Positions 7,646 to 14,290 of a stretch of DNA of 21,008 nt are shown here, piece by piece. The notes beneath the pieces are model-generated. The model had not been told where the DNA came from. It was given only the letters and a program-made list of their open reading frames with translations, and ran no database searches. The position numbers and the translations under genes are program-made. Position 1 is the first letter of the stretch. Every line of letters begins with the position of its first letter. This stretch comes from a virus. The stretch covers positions 1-21,008 of IMG/VR virus record IMGVR_UViG_3300042400_000350, one strand, 5' to 3'.

Positions 7646-8089
7646 ATGAAATTATTAGGATTAGTTATTATGTTGTTTTCGTTGAATGTATATTCAGCAA
7701 AAGCAGTTAAAGAAGAAGTGATTTATGATTGGAAACCAATTAAAGTTATTGATGGTGATACAATTAAGTTTGAAGCTGATTGGGTTCCAAAACCTATTAA
7801 ACCTGAAATATCTGTTCGTGTATTAGGTATAGATACTCCAGAAAAGAAACCAAGAAATAAATGTGATGAAGAAGACGCACTTGCTCAAAAAGCATCCGCA
7901 TTTACAAAAGAAGCAGTAGCAAAAGCCAAGTTAGTTCAAGTTAAACTTGACGCTTGGGATAAGTATGGTGGAAGAGTTCTAGGTTATGTTATCATTGATG
8001 GTAAGAATCTAGGAGATGAATTAATAGCAAATGGATTAGCAAGACCTTATCACGGTGAAGCAAAATCCTCATGGTGTAAGGAAAAGTAA
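7646..8089 (+). CDS. Secreted thermonuclease-like (SNase family) nuclease
   Basis: Staphylococcal-nuclease fold, cleaving DNA or RNA with Ca2+. Residues 1-20 are a signal peptide (MKLLGLVIMLFSLNVYSAKA, A-K-A cleavage), so the product is sent to the periplasm. The family motifs are intact: 'VIDGDT' (Asp36, Asp38), 'RVLGIDTPE' (Arg58, Asp63, Glu66), 'GGRVLGYV' (Arg110), then 'LIANGLARPY'. 147 aa, the usual size of a single domain. AGGA precedes the ATG. Possible roles are degrading incoming competitor DNA in the periplasm or host nucleic acid on lysis; the role is inferred. Confidence 0.85.
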   Translation: MKLLGLVIMLFSLNVYSAKAVKEEVIYDWKPIKVIDGDTIKFEADWVPKPIKPEISVRVLGIDTPEKKPRNKCDEEDALAQKASAFTKEAVAKAKLVQVKLDAWDKYGGRVLGYVIIDGKNLGDELIANGLARPYHGEAKSSWCKEK

Positions 8090-8091
8090 AT

Positions 8092-8235
8092 ATGTCAACG
8101 ACGAAAACATTTGAATGTCAAAATTGCGATACGGTTGGTAAAATTATAGTGAAAAATGAAGATATATCTGTATCGGAAATAGTTTATTGTCCTGTATGTG
8201 CGGCAGATATCTATACGGACGAAGACGACGAATAA
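8092..8235 (+). CDS. Zinc-ribbon mini-protein (47 aa)
   Basis: 47 aa with two CxxC knuckles, Cys9/Cys12 and Cys33/Cys36, and an acidic tail (DEDDE), i.e. a single zinc ribbon. GGAAAAG precedes the ATG and the stop is immediately followed by the next gene's ATG (TAAATG). Such small ribbons are common in phages and may bind nucleic acid or RNA polymerase; no specific function can be assigned. Confidence 0.7.
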   Translation: MSTTKTFECQNCDTVGKIIVKNEDISVSEIVYCPVCAADIYTDEDDE

Positions 8236-8655
8236 ATGTGGAAATACAAGGAAGTTGAAGTTGATACTCTACCTGATTGTATTGGATTTGTCTATAAGAT
8301 TACCAATACCATTTCGGGTAGAGCATACATTGGTAAGAAATTAAAACATTTTACTAAAACATCTTTAAAGACTGTAACATTAAAGTCTGGAATTAAAAAG
8401 AAGAAAAAGGTCAAAACATTAGTTGAATCAGACTGGAAAACATATTGGTCTAGTTCTATTGAACTTCAAAATGATGTAAAAGAGTTAGGCGAAGAAAACT
8501 TCATTCGTGAGGTACTCTTTTATTGTCAATCAAAAGGAACACTTTCTTATATAGAAGCAAGAGAACAGTTTTCCAATAGAGTTTTGGAACAACCAGAACT
8601 TTGGTACAATGGGATAATTCAAGTAAAAATTCACCGTTCTCACGTAAAATTATAA
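8236..8655 (+). CDS. GIY-YIG family nuclease (phage type)
   Basis: 139 aa. The GIY-YIG core is GFVY (17-20) ... YIGKK (31-35), followed by a Lys-rich insert, 'SDWKTYWSSS', 'NFIREVLFYC' and a glutamate-bearing helix 'YIEAREQFSNRVLEQPELWYNG'. This matches a family of stand-alone GIY-YIG proteins common in T4-like phages. It could be a homing endonuclease or a resident DNA-processing nuclease. It is last in the operon, ending 9 bp before the next promoter. Nuclease activity is likely; its target is unknown. Confidence 0.78.
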   Translation: MWKYKEVEVDTLPDCIGFVYKITNTISGRAYIGKKLKHFTKTSLKTVTLKSGIKKKKKVKTLVESDWKTYWSSSIELQNDVKELGEENFIREVLFYCQSKGTLSYIEAREQFSNRVLEQPELWYNGIIQVKIHRSHVKL

Positions 8656-8664
8656 AAATAAACC

Positions 8665-8693
8665 TTTACTTTTTAAATTAGATGTTTTATAAT
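8665..8693 (+). promoter_or_regulatory. Phage promoter 2 (TTTACT-N17-TATAAT)
   Basis: TTTACT 8665-8670 and TATAAT 8688-8693, spacer 17. The 31-nt leader to ATG 8725 carries GATAAAGTGAG as ribosome-site region, a leader type shared with the promoters at 13378 and 19124. Confidence 0.85.
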
Positions 8694-8724
8694 AAGTCTT
8701 TAATTGATAAAGTGAGTATATATT

Positions 8725-9018
8725 ATGAGTAACAAAGAATTAACTTCAAAACAAATTAACATCGTTATTGAAGCTCAACATCAAATGATTGACTTTCCTA
8801 AGAAAGCAGTCGTCAACTCCGAGTCGTTTTTCGTTAAAGAAATCATTAAACAACAAGATTATGATTTAGCAATGGATTACTGGTCTTGGGTATGCGCTTT
8901 GCCTAACTCAAAGTGGTCAGAACTGTTTAATGATCCAACTATTCAAGTTAATCAAAAGTTATTAAAAGCAATTGATTCTACTGTTAAGATGCCTTCTTGG
9001 GGTTATGCAAATACATAA
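8725..9018 (+). CDS. Unknown phage protein (97 aa)
   Basis: 97 aa with its own promoter, probably early or middle expressed. Soluble, helical, with several Trp (DYWSWVCALPNSKWSELF). No recognised motif. Its stop codon lies inside the 75-bp promoter/leader repeat of the next gene. Candidates include a host-takeover protein, but nothing in the sequence proves this. Confidence 0.7.
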   Translation: MSNKELTSKQINIVIEAQHQMIDFPKKAVVNSESFFVKEIIKQQDYDLAMDYWSWVCALPNSKWSELFNDPTIQVNQKLLKAIDSTVKMPSWGYANT

Positions 9019-9089
9019 AATAAACCTTTACTTTTTAATTTAGATGCTTTATAATAACTTATAATTTGAAATTGAGAGAATATATTATG
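9015..9089 (+). repeat. 75-bp exact direct repeat, copy 1 (promoter plus leader)
   Basis: This segment from ATAAAATAAACC through the ATG at 9087 is identical, base for base as I read it, to 12141-12215. It contains the whole promoter, transcription start region, leader and start codon. The bases immediately before it differ. Confidence 0.9.
9027..9055 (+). promoter_or_regulatory. Phage promoter 3 (TTTACT-N17-TATAAT)
   Basis: TTTACT 9027-9032, TATAAT 9050-9055, spacer 17; 31 nt to ATG 9087, with AATTGAGAGA in the leader. It drives 9087, 9513 and the ligase gene. Confidence 0.85.
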
Positions 9090-9503
9090 GCTTACATGAA
9101 CCAAGAAAAGAAAGCGATTATCAGTGCTAAGATGAAACCAATCTTAAAAAAGTACAAAGTAAAAGCAACTCTATCAGTAGTTAATCATTCTACTATCAAT
9201 CTAAACGTTAAATCAAGTGCGTTTGACCTTGTTGGAATCTACAACAAATATCTTAAAGAACAAACTGCTTTTAAATATCCAAACGAAACTTATACAAACC
9301 GCGAATATTTTAAATTAACCCATGGTTGGGTTGATGATTACTATGGTGGGGTTGAACTTGCTTTCTTTAAAGAAGCATTTGCTGCCTTACAAAGTGCAGG
9401 TTATTATAACAACTCTGATGCCCAAATTGATTATTTTGATACTGCTTATTACTTCTATATCAATGTTGGTCAATGGGACAAACCTTATCAACAAACTGTT
9501 TGA
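9087..9503 (+). CDS. Unknown phage protein (138 aa)
   Basis: ATG 9087 is used, not the in-frame TTG at 9066, because the latter lies in the conserved leader shared with another gene. 138 aa, mixed alpha/beta, rich in Tyr and Lys; sections 'MKPILKKYKVKATLSVVNHSTINLNV' (residues 14 onward, shown in pieces: MKPILKKYK, ATLSVVNHS, INLNV) and 'DYFDTAYYFYINVG' resemble a family of small phage/bacterial proteins of unknown function. No catalytic motif. First gene of the ligase transcription unit. Confidence 0.72.
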   Translation: MAYMNQEKKAIISAKMKPILKKYKVKATLSVVNHSTINLNVKSSAFDLVGIYNKYLKEQTAFKYPNETYTNREYFKLTHGWVDDYYGGVELAFFKEAFAALQSAGYYNNSDAQIDYFDTAYYFYINVGQWDKPYQQTV

Positions 9504-9512
9504 GGATATACT

Positions 9513-9707
9513 ATGTTTAAATATGGTGTTTTTAGTTATGGTGGAGCAATTGGTAATTGTGGTACTGGTGTTATTATGGTAAAGTCTTTTGATAAGAAAG
9601 AGGATGCTAAGAAATGCGCTAAAGGATATAATGCTGTTCTAACTCCTGGCGAAAAGAAATATTATGGTATGAAATATGCTGTTAGAATTTTTAGAGTGGT
9701 GGAATAA
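9513..9707 (+). CDS. Small unknown phage protein (64 aa)
   Basis: 64 aa with GAGGA upstream of ATG. The 'FDKKEDAKKCAKGYNAVLTPGEKKYYGMKYAVRIF' pattern (in pieces: DKKEDAKKCAKGYNA, LTPGEKKYYGMKY) suggests a compact alpha/beta domain. Its TAA overlaps the ligase ATG (TAATG), so it is coupled to ligase. No function recognised. Confidence 0.68.
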   Translation: MFKYGVFSYGGAIGNCGTGVIMVKSFDKKEDAKKCAKGYNAVLTPGEKKYYGMKYAVRIFRVVE

Positions 9708-11047
9708 TGATATTATCCATACTACAAGAACTTGAAGCAAATCCATCAAGAAATTTCAAAATAGAATTGTTAACCAAACACAAAGATAATGAACTTCTAA
9801 AAGAAGTTTGTCGGTTAGCCAATGACCCAATGACCCAGTTCTATCAAAGAAAGATTCCAAAGTATGAACCAAATACTTTTCTTCTGAGTGATAATAATCT
9901 AGATTGGGCTATTCAAGAATTGGTTGAACAATTAGCTAGTCGTAAAATTACTGGTAACAATGCTATTACACATTTAGAGTTTATTCTTGAAAATGTAACA
10001 GCAAATAATGCCAAGGTCATTGAACGTATCATCCAGAAAGACTTGAAGTGTGGTGTTAATACTTCAACAATTAATAAAGTCTGGCCAAATCTAATACCTG
10101 AGTTTCCTTGTATGTTATGTTCTCCTTTCGAGCAGAAATTAGTCGATAAGATTGTATTCCCAGCTATCGTCCAGGCAAAAATGGATGGTATGCGCTTTGC
10201 CGCTATTGTTAAATTTGATAGGGATTTAAAAGGTACAGTTGAATTCCGTTCTAGGAATGGTAAAGAGATTTCATTACTAGGCAGTCTGGAAGAAGAATTC
10301 ATTGAATTGGCTTATGGCAAAGACCTTGTGTTTGATGGTGAACTTCTGGTATATGATACAGTTGAAACAGATTCAAACGGCAAGATATGCGACCGCCAAA
10401 CTGGTAATGGTATTCTTAACAAAGCAGTAAAAGGAACTATATCAAAAGAAGAAGCAGATAGAGTATTTGCTACTCTTTGGGATCAAATTCCATATGAAGA
10501 TTTTATTGCTGGTAAATGTGACCAACCTTACAGTTATAGATTTAGGCAATTAAAAAATCTTATTTATAAATTAAGTAAATTTAAATTAAGGAAACTTGAT
10601 TTAGTAGAAACTTTTGAGGTAGATTCTTTAGAACAAACTCAAAGAATATTCCAAAACTATCTTGATGACGGTGATGAAGGTATCATTCTTAAAGATCCAA
10701 ACTCATTATGGGAAAACAAAAGATCCAAAGGACAAATCAAGTTTAAAGCAATTAATGATACTTCACTACAAGTCATTAGCGTTATAGGTGGAACTGGTAA
10801 ATATGTTGATATGATTGGTTCACTTTATTGTGAATCAGCCGATGGCATAATAAAAGTATATATTGGATCAGGGTTTTCAGATGAACAAAGAAATATGCCC
10901 CCATCAGAATATTATGGTAAAATTGTATCTATCAAATACAATGCTAAAATACAGGCAAAAACTGGAGAGTGGTCTTTATTTTTGCCTGTATTTGAATATG
11001 TAAGAACTGATCAGGATTTAGCGGACTCTTTTGATAGAATTCTTTAA
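9707..11047 (+). CDS. ATP-dependent DNA ligase, T4 gp30-like
   Basis: Seals nicks in duplex DNA during replication and repair. 446 aa. An N-terminal helical domain precedes motif I AKMDG (adenylated Lys158), motif III 'FDGELLVY' (209-216), motif IV 'DEGIILKDP' (323-331), motif V 'IKFKA' (344-348), then an OB-fold. The last 45 codons (402-446) have a diverged second copy at 12012-12149, and the final 30 nt overlap the antisense homing-endonuclease gene. The present C-terminus was therefore probably acquired with that gene. All catalytic motifs are intact, so activity is expected. Confidence 0.92.
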   Translation: MILSILQELEANPSRNFKIELLTKHKDNELLKEVCRLANDPMTQFYQRKIPKYEPNTFLLSDNNLDWAIQELVEQLASRKITGNNAITHLEFILENVTANNAKVIERIIQKDLKCGVNTSTINKVWPNLIPEFPCMLCSPFEQKLVDKIVFPAIVQAKMDGMRFAAIVKFDRDLKGTVEFRSRNGKEISLLGSLEEEFIELAYGKDLVFDGELLVYDTVETDSNGKICDRQTGNGILNKAVKGTISKEEADRVFATLWDQIPYEDFIAGKCDQPYSYRFRQLKNLIYKLSKFKLRKLDLVETFEVDSLEQTQRIFQNYLDDGDEGIILKDPNSLWENKRSKGQIKFKAINDTSLQVISVIGGTGKYVDMIGSLYCESADGIIKVYIGSGFSDEQRNMPPSEYYGKIVSIKYNAKIQAKTGEWSLFLPVFEYVRTDQDLADSFDRIL

Positions 11048-11866
11048 TTCTATCATTTCTAAACCAAAGTTTTTATTACCATATTTATCTGGAAGTCTGC
11101 CTTTTATAAATCCTATTGGAACAATATCTTCTATGGAAACATAAATTTCAATTTCGTAATTATGATATCTTAATTTTCCTTTAGGTCCGGATCCTATACT
11201 TGTTTTACCTTTTGTAGATTTACTTATATTTTCACAATGTTGTTTTGTTCTGAGTGGTTTGGATTTACCTTTATTACCAATAGAAAGTTTTTCTTTTTGT
11301 TCTTTAGTAGTCCTACCACTAGACCAAGCAGGGTTGTAAGTTAAAAATTCTAATCGTTCTTCTTGCGATAAAAAGTATATTTTAATTATATGTTTATAAT
11401 TTACCCAAAATCTACCTTTATTGCCAGTTGGATATTTTATGTTAGGTATATTTAATGTTAAACACATTTGATTTATGATATCATTGACTAAGGCATTTGC
11501 TCCAGCATTTCCAGGCAATTTAGATGGTTTGAATAAACTTTTACCATATGCTCCTGGATTAGAACGATTTAACATTTTATTATTTTTACATGCTTTAGTT
11601 TTTATTAGAAAAGTATTTTCCCATTCTCGGCAACTTTCTATGTTATCAAATATCTTTGTTATTTTAATAATATCAGGTTCGCCATGAGTTTTTCTAAATT
11701 CTTTTACATATTTGGAACTTGTAAAGTATGATTTCCATAATTTTGAAGGGTGGCATTTTTTACTATAACTTGATCCATAATAAGATATGCCAAATGCTTT
11801 CCATTTAATATAATATGTATATGGGGTTCTTCCTTCTAATGAAGTATAAATAGTTGTGCTGGTCAT
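11018..11866 (-). CDS. GIY-YIG-like homing endonuclease inserted at the ligase 3' end
   Basis: The only minus-strand gene in the window. 282 aa. The N-terminal domain has a GIY-YIG-like pattern: YYI (18-20) ... YYGS (29-32), then 'KCHPSKLWKSYFTSSKYV', a variant seen in many phage endonucleases, with Glu81/Glu83 in 'CREWENTF' as likely catalytic acid. The C-terminal part has a NUMOD3-like Gly/Lys-rich DNA-binding repeat (SIGNKGKSKPL, STKGKTSIGSGPKGK). A strong AGGAG precedes its ATG. Its last ~9 codons are antisense to the ligase C-terminus. A TATAAATA late-type box and a hairpin lie upstream. It probably cleaves ligase genes lacking the insert and spreads by repair. Confidence 0.82.
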   Translation of the reverse strand: MTSTTIYTSLEGRTPYTYYIKWKAFGISYYGSSYSKKCHPSKLWKSYFTSSKYVKEFRKTHGEPDIIKITKIFDNIESCREWENTFLIKTKACKNNKMLNRSNPGAYGKSLFKPSKLPGNAGANALVNDIINQMCLTLNIPNIKYPTGNKGRFWVNYKHIIKIYFLSQEERLEFLTYNPAWSSGRTTKEQKEKLSIGNKGKSKPLRTKQHCENISKSTKGKTSIGSGPKGKLRYHNYEIEIYVSIEDIVPIGFIKGRLPDKYGNKNFGLEMIELKNSIKRVR

Positions 11867-11899
11867 TATAGACTCCTGTTTATTGTAAGAATGATTAGA

Positions 11900-11937
11900 G
11901 CCAATAGATGTTGACGCATCGTGATTGGCATTTTTTT
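11900..11937 (+). terminator. Intrinsic terminator (plus strand) between the homing gene and the ligase relic
   Basis: GCCAAT (11900-11905) pairs with ATTGGC (11924-11929). An inner GATG/CATC stem is topped by TTGACG, and TTTTTTT follows at 11931-11937. It would stop ligase-operon transcripts that run antisense through the homing gene. The same hairpin lies in the minus-strand leader of the homing gene, where no U-tract follows. Confidence 0.75.
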
Positions 11938-11942
11938 ATTGC

Positions 11943-11971
11943 TTGACATATAACATTATTAGTTATATGAT
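11943..11971 (+). promoter_or_regulatory. Canonical sigma-70 promoter inside the insertion scar
   Basis: TTGACA 11943-11948 and TATGAT 11966-11971, with a 17-nt spacer. It differs from the phage's own TTTACT type and sits just after the terminator. It would transcribe the ligase relic and the downstream nuclease gene. Activity is inferred from the match only. Confidence 0.55.
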
Positions 11972-11972
11972 G

Positions 11973-11980
11973 TATTTATA
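11973..11980 (-). promoter_or_regulatory. Possible T4-type late promoter box for the homing gene
   Basis: On the minus strand this reads TATAAATA, the T4 late-promoter consensus, ~107 nt upstream of the homing-endonuclease ATG. Late expression with a structured leader is known for T4 homing genes. The motif is short and AT-only, so chance occurrence is a real possibility in this DNA. Confidence 0.35.
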
Positions 11981-12008
11981 TAAATTGAAAATTCACTATA
12001 GAATTTCT

Positions 12009-12149
12009 AATTATTATGGCAAAATCATATCTGTAAAGTATAATGCTAGAATTAAAAATACAAATGGTGAAGAGTCATTATTCCTTCCTGTTTTCCTTGA
12101 AGTAAGAAACGATAAAGAAGTTGCTGATACATCAAAAAAGATAAAATAA
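12009..12149 (+). pseudogene. Displaced remnant of the ligase C-terminus
   Basis: Codons from 12012 to the TAA at 12147-12149 align without gaps to the last 45 codons plus stop of the ligase (10910-11047), with 26 of 45 residues identical by my count, including YYGKI, KYNA and SLFLPVF. No ligase core precedes it and it has no good start of its own. This is the original 3' end of the ligase gene, cut off by insertion of the homing-endonuclease module, which brought a replacement tail. Confidence 0.85.
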
Positions 12150-12215
12150 ACCTTTACTTTTTAATTTAGATGCTTTATAATAACTTATAATTTGAAATTG
12201 AGAGAATATATTATG
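12141..12215 (+). repeat. 75-bp exact direct repeat, copy 2 (promoter plus leader)
   Basis: Identical to 9015-9089. It begins in the last codons of the ligase relic and ends with the ATG of the putative nuclease gene. Such a perfect match, when the other promoters have diverged, points to recent duplication or gene conversion, and could permit deletion of the ~3.1 kb between copies. Confidence 0.9.
12153..12181 (+). promoter_or_regulatory. Phage promoter 4 (TTTACT-N17-TATAAT)
   Basis: TTTACT 12153-12158, TATAAT 12176-12181, spacer 17, 31 nt to ATG 12213. It lies inside repeat copy 2. Confidence 0.85.
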
Positions 12216-12884
12216 AAAGAATGTTCTAATTGTAACACAATAAAATCGTTAAAAGAATTTTCTATAGACGTAAGGGTTAAAAGTGGTTATGCTTATTCCT
12301 GTAAAGAATGCGTGAGCGAAAAAAGAGCAATCACTTATGAAATAAGAGCGAATTTATACAACAAAAGAACTAAAGAACAAGCATTTCTACAAGATTTTAT
12401 ATTCATATATAACCCTAAATTTTTTTCTGAAGAATCACAAATCGAGGCTCTTATAGATCCTTTAGAATATAATATACCATATTTGTTTGAAAAAACTATG
12501 AATATGTTATCTGGATTTACTAAAACTGATAAGATAAATGATGTAAATGATGCTTTTAAAGATGGGATCTTTATGGAATGGAAAACTGGTGGTGTTAGTC
12601 CAATGGGTTCTGCTAGGATACCAGGAGTTCAAAGTAAAAAGAGTGGTAAGTTTAAAGAGGCTCCAATAGTTGCAGCACTTTATAATACAATTTCGGATAA
12701 AATAGATTTCTTCTTTATCCCAAAAGAAAAAATTATAGAATTGGTAACAATTTCGGATGGTTCTATTATGGGTACATATTCAATTAATTCTGGATACAAA
12801 CCTAAGTTGCGAGACTATTATGTAGAAACAATAGAAGAAATATTAGAATTAATCAAACAAAAAACTTTAATCCTGGAGAATTGA
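12213..12884 (+). CDS. Zinc-ribbon protein with a possible PD-(D/E)XK nuclease domain
   Basis: ATG 12213 is used; the in-frame TTG at 12192 lies in the shared leader. 223 aa. The N-terminus carries C4xxC7 ... C30xxC33, the ribbon often found ahead of phage HNH and related nucleases (ECSNCNTIKSLKEFS...CKEC). The C-terminal domain has Asp117, then 'FMEWKTGG' with Glu122-x-Lys124, then a strand 'KIDFFFIPKEKI', consistent with a restriction-endonuclease-like PD-(D/E)XK core. This fold call is inference from a short motif. Its position beside the ligase insertion scar and behind a duplicated promoter suggests a mobile or recently acquired gene. Confidence 0.6.
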   Translation: MKECSNCNTIKSLKEFSIDVRVKSGYAYSCKECVSEKRAITYEIRANLYNKRTKEQAFLQDFIFIYNPKFFSEESQIEALIDPLEYNIPYLFEKTMNMLSGFTKTDKINDVNDAFKDGIFMEWKTGGVSPMGSARIPGVQSKKSGKFKEAPIVAALYNTISDKIDFFFIPKEKIIELVTISDGSIMGTYSINSGYKPKLRDYYVETIEEILELIKQKTLILEN

Positions 12885-12885
12885 T

Positions 12886-13374
12886 ATGCCAAATTGGTGC
12901 GATAACTATGCTACATTTAAGAACGAAGACATAACTAAGATTGATGCTCTTGAGGCAGTTCTTTTACCAGATGAAGGTTCTGAAGAACTATTTAATACAA
13001 TTAGACCTATACCATTAGAGGAAGAAGACAATTGGTATAATTGGAACCTCGAAAACTGGGGTACTAAATGGGAGGCTAGAATACACGATTATTACCGAGA
13101 TGAAAATGAAATTAACGTTTCATTTGAAACTGCTTGGTGTCCTCCTATTGCATTATATGAATGGATGATTAAAAATGATTGGGAAGTCAATGCATATTAT
13201 CATGAACCTGGACAAGGTTTTGCTGGTAACTTTTGTAAAGAAGACGATTATTATGAATATGATTTAACCGATAGAGGAACTTGGGAAGATATTGATGATG
13301 ATATAAAAGAGTTTGCGAACTTTGAATCTGATTATGAGTGGCTTATGGAACAAACTGAAGAGGATGAAAAATAA
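12886..13374 (+). CDS. Api92-like ferredoxin-fold phage protein (162 aa)
   Basis: 162 aa, very acidic and Trp/Tyr-rich. It opens MPNWCDNYATF and has 'WNLENWGTKWEA', 'VSFETAWCPPIALYEWM' and 'YYHEPGQGFAGNF'. This series matches the DUF1281/Api92-like family found in phages and plasmids (YubB-like), which has a ferredoxin-like fold and unknown function. It begins 1 nt after the previous stop, with TGGAG upstream, so it shares promoter 4. Family recognition is from memory but the motif order is distinctive. Confidence 0.78.
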   Translation: MPNWCDNYATFKNEDITKIDALEAVLLPDEGSEELFNTIRPIPLEEEDNWYNWNLENWGTKWEARIHDYYRDENEINVSFETAWCPPIALYEWMIKNDWEVNAYYHEPGQGFAGNFCKEDDYYEYDLTDRGTWEDIDDDIKEFANFESDYEWLMEQTEEDEK

Positions 13375-13377
13375 ACC

Positions 13378-13406
13378 TTTACTTTTTAAATTAAATACTT
13401 TATAAT
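13378..13406 (+). promoter_or_regulatory. Phage promoter 5 (TTTACT-N17-TATAAT)
   Basis: TTTACT 13378-13383, TATAAT 13401-13406, spacer 17; 33 nt to ATG 13440, leader with GATAAATGAGAA. Confidence 0.85.
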
Positions 13407-13439
13407 GAGTCTTACTTTTTGATAAATGAGAACTATATA

Positions 13440-13763
13440 ATGAAAAACGAAATTGAAAACTACTTGAATTTTATCTCTACTAATTTTAACAACTGGTATA
13501 GCAATACCGATATGAGTAAAGAATTGGCAGAAGAACGAATGAAAGACTTCAAAGAAACTTTGAGTTTTGAAGAAGGTAGTGCTTATATTAAAGTTATGAC
13601 CAAAACTTCTGTCCATACTTTTATCGTTAAAAAAGATGGACCTAAATTTAAAAAGGGTGATATTTTAAAGGCAGCAAGTTGGAAAGCTCCTGCTAAGAAT
13701 TTTGCTCGTGGTAATATTTTCCAAGCTGATTCTTACAAAAACATTCAATGGTGTGGGGCATGA
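13440..13763 (+). CDS. Conserved unknown phage protein (107 aa)
   Basis: ATG 13440 is used because the upstream in-frame TTG lies in the leader near the transcription start. 107 aa: a helical N-terminal half and a basic C-terminal half with 'FKKGDILKAASWKAPAKNFARGNIFQ' (in pieces: KKGDILKAASWKAPAK, NFARGNIFQ) and a final 'IQWCGA'. This C-terminal pattern recurs, as I recall, in small proteins of many phages and some bacteria; function unknown. It overlaps the next ORF by ATGA. Confidence 0.72.
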   Translation: MKNEIENYLNFISTNFNNWYSNTDMSKELAEERMKDFKETLSFEEGSAYIKVMTKTSVHTFIVKKDGPKFKKGDILKAASWKAPAKNFARGNIFQADSYKNIQWCGA

Positions 13764-13864
13764 AAAATCCAGTAGCAAAGTCATTAAGAACTCCAAGGTT
13801 CAAGATGCAAATAGTCAAATCAAAAAAATTATATAATCGTAAAAAGAGGATAGATGATGTTTGA
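13760..13864 (+). CDS. Tiny basic conserved phage protein (34 aa)
   Basis: 34 aa from the ATGA overlap at 13760, filling the gap before the next gene. The product begins MKNPVAKSLRTPRFKMQ and is strongly basic (KSKKLYNRKKR). A short 'NPVAK.LR.P.F...VV..KK.Y.RK' protein of this kind is, from memory, widespread in tailed phages and is usually missed because of its size. It may bind nucleic acid. It overlaps the start of the following gene. Confidence 0.65.
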   Translation: MKNPVAKSLRTPRFKMQIVKSKKLYNRKKRIDDV

Positions 13865-14123
13865 AGTTGATGATATTGAAAATAAGGAGATGGCACAAAA
13901 CTTGTTAGAGTTAGGTAAAGTTTCCATCACATATAGTAAAAAGGGTATTGAAAAATCTATAATATGTACACTGAATAAAAACTTGATACCTGCCGATAGA
14001 ATTAAAATAAATTTTGAAGAGAAAAAAGAAATGTACGACCAATCAATTCAAGTTGTTTGGGATACTGAAAAACAGAAGTGGCGTTCTTTTACTTGGGATT
14101 CAGTTATTGAGATATCCATATGA
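13857..14123 (+). CDS. SH3-like beta-barrel phage protein (DUF2693-like)
   Basis: 88 aa. ATG 13857 is favoured over 13854 because AGAGGA (13845-13850) is then 6 nt away. The series 'GKVSITYSKKGIEKSIICTLN', shown in pieces (KVSITYSKKG, SIICTLN), followed by 'LIPADR' and 'IQVVWDTEKQKWRSFTWDSV', matches small phage proteins with an SH3-like barrel (DUF2693 type) resembling WYL ligand-binding modules. Function unknown. Coupled to the next gene by ATGA. Confidence 0.7.
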   Translation: MFEVDDIENKEMAQNLLELGKVSITYSKKGIEKSIICTLNKNLIPADRIKINFEEKKEMYDQSIQVVWDTEKQKWRSFTWDSVIEISI

Positions 14124-14290
14124 AAGAAATGGGTGTATTATTATTGGCACTCTTATTGGTTCTTTTTATTCCAATTGCCGTTATAGATTCTGTTAATGTT
14201 TTATTTCCAAGTGCTATGATTGATTTGACCTTCAAAACTTGGTTATCCACTTTTGTACTTGTTTTAATATTTGCCCCTAAAGGAAACTGA
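14120..14290 (+). CDS. Small two-helix membrane protein (56 aa)
   Basis: Starts at ATGA overlap with the preceding gene and its TGA overlaps the dsbA-like ATG. 56 aa with two hydrophobic helices (about residues 5-22 and 40-52) separated by 'DSVNVLFPSAMIDLTFKT'. Position and coupling support a real gene. Function unknown; a membrane-altering early protein is one possibility. Confidence 0.62.
   Translation: MKEMGVLLLALLLVLFIPIAVIDSVNVLFPSAMIDLTFKTWLSTFVLVLIFAPKGN

Noticed and set aside
11925-12011. Start of a separate small gene upstream of the ligase tail copy
   Set aside because: The frame is open by chance and crosses a terminator and a promoter. Only the part from about 12012 resembles ligase, so I call it a relic.
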